A stretch of 61,738 nt of DNA. Source: SAR324 cluster bacterium (GTDB lineage Bacteria; SAR324; XYD2-FULL-50-16; JAERRU01). The stretch is from NCBI GenBank assembly GCA_016735295.1, contig JAERRU010000007.1, positions 1 to 61,738 of the forward strand, read 5' to 3'. Under the pieces are notes generated by a model, which saw only the letters and a program-made list of their open reading frames with translations, did no database searches and was not told the origin of the DNA. The translations under genes were made by a program, and so were the position numbers. Positions 55,915 through 61,738 of the stretch are shown here, one piece after another (the stretch's first letter is position 1; each line of letters begins with the position of its first letter).

Positions 55915-58900
55915 TTATTTTAACTGAGTTAGTTTATCTAGTATATGTGAAGGAGGGATATAATATATTCCTTGCCCATTTAACACACCCCTTAGGTAAA
56001 CATAAAAACATCCACCAAACTTTTTAGTAGGGTCTTGACGCATCATTTTTTCTAGATAGGTTTTCACCCCAAATGAATAGATTATTGTTTGCACAAAATA
56101 TCTATTTTTCAAAAAATCCTTAGCTAAATCCTCTTCAAGATAGCTGGGTAAGTAGTTTATTTTCCAATCAATTATATAATAATAGTCATCGGTTTTTAGC
56201 AAAAGATCAATTGAGCCAGTTAGATTATTTGGAGTTGATGGAGATGAAAAAATATCTGATTGGCTGTCCTTAGCCAACCGATCAGGTCGATTAAGCTGCT
56301 CATAATCTTTTTTTATGGGGTAATACTTAGATTCTAGTTGATTATAAAAACTTTTCCAATCAAAATTATAAGGCGTGAAAAAATCCCACTCGGCCAATGA
56401 GTTTCCTTGATTTAAATTAGATAATTGAAAGCGGGGCTTATCTTCAGGAATAAAAGATATTTCTGCTAACTTGGTTAAACAATTTTTAGCCGCCCTAGCT
56501 AAATTATCTTGTTGAGATTTGCCGATAAAAGGGAAATAATTATTTAACCGAACGGAAATATCCATATAATCATCAAAATCTTTAGGAGCTAGTCCCTGAT
56601 AGTTCCATTTGGCGAGTAATTCATGAAAAAATATTCCACTAATATTGCTATGAGGAAAATCAACAGATGGCTCCAGTTGAGCAGATGAGCCTGGAGTTTC
56701 GCTTATTTTTTGCTCAATTAGTTTGTCATAATCTCTATTCTCTTGAGATAGGTGAGCAATATTTTTTTCCATACCAGCCACTATGCGGCTATAGCTAGCA
56801 ATGGCGGGGTATGATTGATTGATTTTCTTTGTTAGATGGGGGATTTTTGAGGTGAATTGGGATAGATAATAATTAATATCATCACCATTACCATCACCAA
56901 CATCGGCAGTATCAGATGGTGAGCTATCTACTTGTTTAGCAGAATAATTTTTTAAAGATAAGGATATTTTTTCAATTTCGATTTCAGTAAAAGTCTGCTC
57001 TCTAAATAGAGTAGGCCGATCTTTGCATAGGGCAGTGATGAACTTAAAAATATCACCCCTTTCTACCACCTGTTCATTGCTTAAGAGGAGGTCAAGGCTA
57101 GAGAATTGTTTTATTTTAGATCTAGGTAAATAATCAGGAATCAAAATAATGAGCATACTTTTAGCTCGAGTTAAGGCGATATATATAATTCTTTTTTGCT
57201 CAGCAAAGTTAGGTTTAATGTCTTTTTTTGTAGTTAGATTTAACACCCAGCGAGTATCTTTTTTATAAATATCTATATCATTTTTAGTAAATGATAGTTT
57301 TTGATCCCATAAGAAAGGAGTGATCACAATAGGAAACTCCAGCCCTTTTGCTTTGTGATAGGTCATAATACTTATTTGATCGCTCTTAGTGTTGCTCTCA
57401 TCGCTATCTAGTAGGCTAATAAAGTTAATTTTTTTAGTACTTAAGGCGTGAGCAAGATTTTTATGCCCGCTAGCGATTTCAAATTCTTCAGCAGCCTTTA
57501 TAATTTTAGTTAATTGGATAAGGTAAACTTTATCACTGAGGTAGTGTTGATTTATAGTAAAGGTCTCTGATAAATTTATGATAGTTTCGTGATTTAGCAG
57601 GTAAAACAAGCTTTTACAAAAACCATTTTTATGAAAAATACTACGCGCTTTATTTAATAATAAAATAATATTTTGATGTAAAAGCCTATCTTCTGGATTA
57701 GTTTGATAATCTGTGCTGATAGCCAGCGCTCTGTTAGCATCTAAACCCACTAGATGACTAGCTAAAAAGCTATTTAGTAGTGATAATTCATCAGTATTTT
57801 TTTCTTCCAGCAAATTTATTAAATTAACTATATTATAGTAGGGCAAGGAAGAATGAAGCTCTGTGCTAGTAGTACTTTTTTCGAGGAGCACCGGAAAGCC
57901 CTTTTTGGTGAGGTCATTAAAAACTTGGCTCGCTTGGTCATTTCTCGCCACCAAAATGGCTATATCACCGGCTTTAATGGGATTGCCATCAATAGTTAAA
58001 TCTTTATCAGTGAGTAGTTGAGAAATTTTATTGGCTAGAATTATATGGATATTTTGATTAATAACCGTTTTATTTGGTTTTTTGTTATTGATAAATTGAA
58101 GGTTAACAAACTCAACCGGGGAGAGGGGGTTATTTAATTTTTTTAATTCATTAGTGGGTGATGAATCATTTTTAGCAAGGGGGCTAGCAGAATCAAAATA
58201 AGAAATACGTTCATCAATAAAAGGGTTATCAGCACTGCCAAATATATGATTAATCGCTTTGGTTAAGGATATACTACTGCGGTAATTGATGGAAAGTTTA
58301 AATTGATTATTTTTAGGAACATTTTTTTGCCATGATAGATATTCATCTAAATCAGCCCCTCGAAAGGCATAAATTGCCTGTTTAGGGTCTCCAACAAAAA
58401 ATAAATACTTATCTTCTTGTTCATCAAAGAGGCGTTTAAAAAGCAGACCTTGTGTTTTATCAATATCTTGTGACTCATCTACTAACAAGGCTTTATATCT
58501 TTGACTGAATTTATTTAAAAATAAGTTATGTTGAGTTTTATCTTGCAACAGGGCAAGCATATTTTCAGTTAAATCATTAAAATCATGAAAATTACGATCA
58601 TTTTTTAAATATTGATATTTTTTACCAATTTCAAAAATCATCAAAGAAGTTAAATAATCAGAAAGTTCGTCGGGATTATTATGGGCAATATCAATTAATT
58701 TACTTTCATCCTTTATATCAGGATCTCTAGTTATGTTTGGGTAGCTGTATTGTGCTATAAATATTTTCTTTAGCTCCTCAGGCGTTGGTAAATGATTAAT
58801 ATAGAGTTTTTTATTATATTTTCGCCAAACATCGTGGATGGCAGGTAGCAGCACATTGTCAATAGTGCCTTGCCAACCTCCTTGATGGAAAAAATTACTA

Positions 58901-59301
58901 TTAAGAGGGTCAAATTCTAAGGCCCGCAAAATAACTCCATGAATAGTGCCGATAGTGGCGTGGTGAATTTTGGTTAATTCTTGTATTGCATTAGCATCTA
59001 TTGAGGCTAGATAGTTATTTTCTTCATCAAAAAAATCATCGGCAGGCAAGGTATTTTGGGCAAATGCAGCAATAATTTTATTAGCGAGGTTATGCAACCG
59101 AGAATTAAATTCGTGAGCCGCTTTTTCAGTGTAGGTCAGTAATATTATTTCGGAGGGAGCGGCTTTTTTTTCTAAAATCAGCCTAATCAAATACCAAACT
59201 ATAGTAAAAGTTTTGCCAGTACCAGCATTGGCCGTGATAAAGGTGGTTTCTTTTTCTAGGGCATGTCCGAAGATTTCAAATTTTTTCAGATCAGTAGTCA
59301 T
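55915..59301 (-). CDS. recB: RecBCD subunit beta, helicase-nuclease RecB
   Basis: A 1128-residue UvrD-like helicase with a C-terminal nuclease. Walker A is ANAGTGKT at 24-31, then LLTYTEKAAHEF, GTIHGVILRAL, VDESQDIDK near 277, GDPKQAIYAFRGAD and TYHKAKGLEFP, with IALTRAKSM. The nuclease domain has GIFFHELL and GSIDLLL followed by YIIDWKIN with the D-x-K pair near 1046. AddA is the alternative, but ATIGTIHG and the partner recD favour RecB. recC is not in the window. Confidence 0.9.
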   Translation of the reverse strand: MTTDLKKFEIFGHALEKETTFITANAGTGKTFTIVWYLIRLILEKKAAPSEIILLTYTEKAAHEFNSRLHNLANKIIAAFAQNTLPADDFFDEENNYLASIDANAIQELTKIHHATIGTIHGVILRALEFDPLNSNFFHQGGWQGTIDNVLLPAIHDVWRKYNKKLYINHLPTPEELKKIFIAQYSYPNITRDPDIKDESKLIDIAHNNPDELSDYLTSLMIFEIGKKYQYLKNDRNFHDFNDLTENMLALLQDKTQHNLFLNKFSQRYKALLVDESQDIDKTQGLLFKRLFDEQEDKYLFFVGDPKQAIYAFRGADLDEYLSWQKNVPKNNQFKLSINYRSSISLTKAINHIFGSADNPFIDERISYFDSASPLAKNDSSPTNELKKLNNPLSPVEFVNLQFINNKKPNKTVINQNIHIILANKISQLLTDKDLTIDGNPIKAGDIAILVARNDQASQVFNDLTKKGFPVLLEKSTTSTELHSSLPYYNIVNLINLLEEKNTDELSLLNSFLASHLVGLDANRALAISTDYQTNPEDRLLHQNIILLLNKARSIFHKNGFCKSLFYLLNHETIINLSETFTINQHYLSDKVYLIQLTKIIKAAEEFEIASGHKNLAHALSTKKINFISLLDSDESNTKSDQISIMTYHKAKGLEFPIVITPFLWDQKLSFTKNDIDIYKKDTRWVLNLTTKKDIKPNFAEQKRIIYIALTRAKSMLIILIPDYLPRSKIKQFSSLDLLLSNEQVVERGDIFKFITALCKDRPTLFREQTFTEIEIEKISLSLKNYSAKQVDSSPSDTADVGDGNGDDINYYLSQFTSKIPHLTKKINQSYPAIASYSRIVAGMEKNIAHLSQENRDYDKLIEQKISETPGSSAQLEPSVDFPHSNISGIFFHELLAKWNYQGLAPKDFDDYMDISVRLNNYFPFIGKSQQDNLARAAKNCLTKLAEISFIPEDKPRFQLSNLNQGNSLAEWDFFTPYNFDWKSFYNQLESKYYPIKKDYEQLNRPDRLAKDSQSDIFSSPSTPNNLTGSIDLLLKTDDYYYIIDWKINYLPSYLEEDLAKDFLKNRYFVQTIIYSFGVKTYLEKMMRQDPTKKFGGCFYVYLRGVLNGQGIYYIPPSHILDKLTQLK

Positions 59302-59433
59302 AATATATAATTCTTTTACTTAAGACAACAATATTTGATTTAACATTAAGCCATTATAAGCGATGGACTATATAAAAATAAAGTTAAATAATCAATCTAG
59401 GTCAGGGACCAAGAAAAACCTTTAAAAAAGCAC

Positions 59434-59458
59434 TTGACAAGCAAATCAAAATTATAGC
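59434..59458 (+). promoter_or_regulatory. Likely promoter of the tRNA cluster
   Basis: A consensus TTGACA at 59434-59439 is followed by TATAGC at 59453-59458, about 35 bp before tRNA-Gln. The 13-base spacing is shorter than the usual 17, so the true -10 may be a few bases further on. Confidence 0.45.
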
Positions 59459-59492
59459 ATTGTTAGAAACTAGACGCTTTAAATATTAACTA

Positions 59493-59568
59493 TGGGGCGT
59501 CGCCAAGTTGGTAAGGCAACGGATTTTGATTCCGTCATGCGTAGGTTCGAGTCCTGCCGCCCCAACCA
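59493..59568 (+). tRNA. tRNA-Gln (TTG)
   Basis: A complete cloverleaf: acceptor TGGGGCG pairs with CGCCCCA, anticodon loop TTTTGAT with anticodon TTG, and a standard GGTTCGAGTCC T arm. The CCA tail is encoded. First gene of a three-tRNA cluster; it is the likely substrate of a GatCAB pathway if GlnRS is absent. Confidence 0.97.
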
Positions 59569-59610
59569 AATTAATGAACTAAAGATTTAAGTTTATATTT
59601 AAATTTAAAG

Positions 59611-59683
59611 GCGGGAATAGCTCAATTGGTAGAGCATCAGCCTTCCAAGCTGAGGGTTGCGAGTTCGAGACTCGTTTCCCGCT
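59611..59683 (+). tRNA. tRNA-Gly (TCC)
   Basis: Acceptor GCGGGAA pairs with TTCCCGC; the anticodon loop CTTCCAA gives anticodon TCC; the T arm is GAGTTCGAGACTC. CCA is not encoded after the T discriminator, unlike the tRNA-Gln before it. Confidence 0.97.
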
Positions 59684-59756
59684 CACTTGGAGGGGTATAT
59701 AGAGAGTAGGAAAAGTTTAGTTCATTTATGTATATACTTATTCTCCACAAAATCGT

Positions 59757-59830
<74 letters not shown>

Positions 59831-59935
59831 CCCACCAAAGCAAGTAAATATTTTATACGCCCTCGGCAAATAATATGGGGTAGTTTTTCTATGCCTTAAC
59901 CCCACTTCCACGTGGTCTATTCGCTTCTTTACAGA

Positions 59936-61303
59936 TTATTTATTATTTTTATTATTTTCGATATCTTCGATATTTTCTAATAAGGTCATTTCTGGGTCTT
60001 CAATTTCTGGGAGAGCTTTTCCCGCTATTCCTTGTAAGTCACCATACATGCCAAAAGTTGCGTCAATAGCTAGTTGGATGTGGGTCTCACGCTTTGCCCA
60101 CTGCTTTGTCATTAATTTTCTTTCTTTATCAAGGTCTTTTTTTAGGGCAGAAAATTTTTCCACGATAGCCTCTACTCGGAGACGAAAATTAGGCCCAGTA
60201 AGGTAATTATAAACAAGCTCCATTTTTGTTTCTTGACCTTCTTGCAATTTTTTTGATTTAGCAACTTCAATTAAAGTGAGGCGAAGAGCTGTGCCCAGAG
60301 GAATGGCATATTCTGGTGCAGCTACCCAAACATTATCAATTATCCCAAAACTGGTTATAGTTTTAGGTAAGATTTTAGAAACTAAAACTGAAATTTCAGC
60401 TTTTTTACTTCGTTGGTCTTCACGCAACTTCGCCAACCAACCATCACTCCAATGTTTAGCCCGTTTTGATTCCCATAATATAGTCCCGCACAAAAGACCT
60501 GCTAGGGAAATAACTTGTTGCACCACGTCCCCTCCTCTCGCAGTGGGGTCAATAGTATCATAAGGAAAATTTGATTGCAGATTATCCTCCAGCACTCTTT
60601 CAGCAGCCTCTCCTTGTAGCTGTTGTGAGCCTTGATTGAGGGTATTGTTGGCGTCATTAAGCTTGTTTTGCAGGGTAGATAATTTAGTTTTTTGTTCAGC
60701 AACCACCAATCTCCATTTAGCATCAGATTCTAGCTTATCTTTTTCTCTAATAGAAAGCATTTTAGCTTCTTGTTCAGTAAGCACTAATCTTCTTTTCTCC
60801 TCAGCTTCTTCTTCAATCTTTTTTCTGATATTTGATGTTTTGGCGTACACTTCTTTTTCAATTCTTACATTTACTTCACGTATCTTATCAGTTAGTTTTC
60901 GTTCCTTTTGCAAAAATTCTACTTGTGTTTGCTGCGCTTCTGCTATTTTTTCATCTCTTGTGGCTATCACATTTCGTAAATGAGATAATTCCTTTGATTT
61001 ATTATCTAAATCAGAGGCCATAACTTCTTTAGCTTTTTTTGCTTCTTCTTGAGCGATAGTTATACGCTCCTTTTTTAATTGTGCATAAACTTCATCGTTT
61101 ATATTATTTTGGGCAACTTCCAGATTCTTTTCTTGCTGCTTTAAATCGGCGCCTTTTTTGAGGAAATATGCCTCCTTACTGGCAAATTTATCCTTATATT
61201 CTTTGCGAATGTCTTTAACAATCGGTTCGGACAGCGATTCTGTTAATTTAATTTTAGTTGAGCAATTTGGGCAAATAATAATTGGTTCATTCATTATTTT
61301 CAT
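59936..61303 (-). CDS. DUF2130 coiled-coil, PD-(D/E)XK nuclease-like protein
   Basis: About 455 residues. It starts with a two-Cys CPNC zinc-like motif, then a long coiled coil (about 35-235), then the DUF2130 domain. That domain holds a possible PD-(D/E)XK active site: Glu of GEAAERVLED, Asp of ARGGDVVQ, and the LWESKRAK pair, followed by WSDGWLAKLREDQ. Such a site would cut DNA; this is inferred. A second Met at 61294 is equally likely as the start. It overlaps the upstream AAA ATPase gene on the same strand by about 8-17 bases, so the two are co-translated. A ten-residue acidic/Asn tail ends it. Confidence 0.85.
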   Translation of the reverse strand: MKIMNEPIIICPNCSTKIKLTESLSEPIVKDIRKEYKDKFASKEAYFLKKGADLKQQEKNLEVAQNNINDEVYAQLKKERITIAQEEAKKAKEVMASDLDNKSKELSHLRNVIATRDEKIAEAQQTQVEFLQKERKLTDKIREVNVRIEKEVYAKTSNIRKKIEEEAEEKRRLVLTEQEAKMLSIREKDKLESDAKWRLVVAEQKTKLSTLQNKLNDANNTLNQGSQQLQGEAAERVLEDNLQSNFPYDTIDPTARGGDVVQQVISLAGLLCGTILWESKRAKHWSDGWLAKLREDQRSKKAEISVLVSKILPKTITSFGIIDNVWVAAPEYAIPLGTALRLTLIEVAKSKKLQEGQETKMELVYNYLTGPNFRLRVEAIVEKFSALKKDLDKERKLMTKQWAKRETHIQLAIDATFGMYGDLQGIAGKALPEIEDPEMTLLENIEDIENNKNNK

Positions 61304-61738
61304 TATTTTTCATCATCATATTGTAGTGAGTAATTTGACCGGACTTAGTAAAAATATTTTTAAACACATCTAAATAATATTTTATCGCTTGAGGATTAGG
61401 CTCTGTGTACTCTTCTCCTCCAAGGCCGTGTGACCCATCATTAATCCATGACATAAAATTACTGATACTTGTGTCTCTATCCTCTACAAATCCATCTACC
61501 ATTGTATGAAGATTATTGCCGCAGATAACTTCAAAATAATGCTCTAAAATCCTACGTAATGTATTTCGGATGGTAATTATAGAACGATATGGGTTGGCAA
61601 CCTCTTTCCAAAGTAATGCATATGAGCTCCTAATAGGGTTTCTCTTGAATCCCTGAACACTAGAACAACCACTATCTTTTCTTATAATCCAGTAAGTACA
61701 GTTTTTTGGGGCCCTAAAACATATCCTTTCATGGAAAT
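61287..61738 (-). CDS. AAA_13-type ATPase, C-terminal part only (runs off the window)
   Basis: The frame is open from the window edge to a stop at 61287, about 149 residues, so the gene begins beyond 61738. The visible part has NPIRSSYALLWKEV, then TIRNTLRRILEHYFE, then GSHGLGGEE, which match the C-terminus of the AAA_13 family (RloC-like SMC-type ATPases). The ATP-binding domain is not in view. It overlaps the DUF2130 gene. Function of such ATPases includes anticodon nuclease control in RloC, but nothing here shows a nuclease domain. Confidence 0.7.
   Translation of the reverse strand, partial: FHERICFRAPKNCTYWIIRKDSGCSSVQGFKRNPIRSSYALLWKEVANPYRSIITIRNTLRRILEHYFEVICGNNLHTMVDGFVEDRDTSISNFMSWINDGSHGLGGEEYTEPNPQAIKYYLDVFKNIFTKSGQITHYNMMMKNNENNE

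Noticed and set aside
55915-59301. AddA rather than RecB
   Set aside because: GTIHGVILRAL and ANAGTGKTFTI patterns fit RecB, and recD is present; AddA would have the SANAGSGKT and LCLTYTKAAAAEM forms.

Overview
The window is an AT-rich (roughly two-thirds A+T by eye) stretch of bacterial chromosome carrying mostly core genes. The gene set suggests a low-GC, flagellated alphaproteobacterium. Supporting signs are a NtrY-type nitrogen sensor kinase, a single-domain FlgJ-like rod-binding protein, an alpha-glucoside ABC operon in the Sinorhizobium aglEFGAK order, and a GatA-type amidotransferase subunit. The species cannot be named from the sequence. SerC, LeuA, LeuC/LeuD and threonine aldolase argue for a cell that makes some of its own amino acids rather than a fully reduced parasite.

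Layout. 0.1-8.3 kb: an orphan SF1 helicase, a tight minus-strand trio (nitrilase, LPP20-type lipoprotein, FlgT/FlgO-like lipoprotein), a Mn-type superoxide dismutase and recD. 8.4-18.8 kb: lnt with a threefold tandem copy of its own 3' end, a family 5 solute-binding protein, serC, a HAD phosphatase, uvrA, accD and an MscS channel. 18.8-28 kb: yggT, orphan ntrY, then leuA-plsY-sucA preceded by a 55-codon ORF overlapping leuA, then ltaE. 28.0-28.7 kb: a GC-rich, hairpin-rich non-coding island with 5S-like and 23S-5'-end-like sequence. 28.7-36.2 kb: leuC-leuD-efp-epmA, a GGQ release-factor-like protein, an alpha/beta hydrolase, an M20 amidohydrolase, an unknown membrane protein and hpf. 36.4-45 kb: flagellar flgI, flgJ-like, flgM and flgN-like genes, then gatA-pheS-pheT-ispE. 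45-53.4 kb: a DegP-type protease, lepB and the five-gene agl operon. 54-59.3 kb: an FAH-family hydrolase followed by four tandem degenerate copies of its own 3' end, a HisI-like protein and recB. 59.5-61.7 kb: tRNA-Gln, tRNA-Gly and initiator tRNA-Met, then a DUF2130 coiled-coil nuclease-like protein and the C-terminal part of an AAA_13-type ATPase that runs off the window.

How the genes fit together. LeuA and LeuCD supply early leucine synthesis. EF-P and EpmA form a lysylation pair. GatA, PheS, PheT and the tRNAs serve translation. RecB and RecD imply a RecBCD enzyme whose recC lies elsewhere. FlgI, FlgJ-like, FlgM, FlgN-like and possibly the LPP20 and FlgT-like lipoproteins serve the flagellum. 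AglEFGK imports an alpha-glucoside that AglA hydrolyses. Lnt, LepB and the DegP-type protease handle envelope proteins.

The most unusual items are the ATPase plus DUF2130 pair beside a tRNA cluster, the two genes with self-derived 3'-end tandem arrays, the GC-rich non-coding island, and a HisI homologue lacking its metal-binding aspartates. No CRISPR array, transposase, integrase or prophage genes were seen. All family calls are by eye, without database searches.
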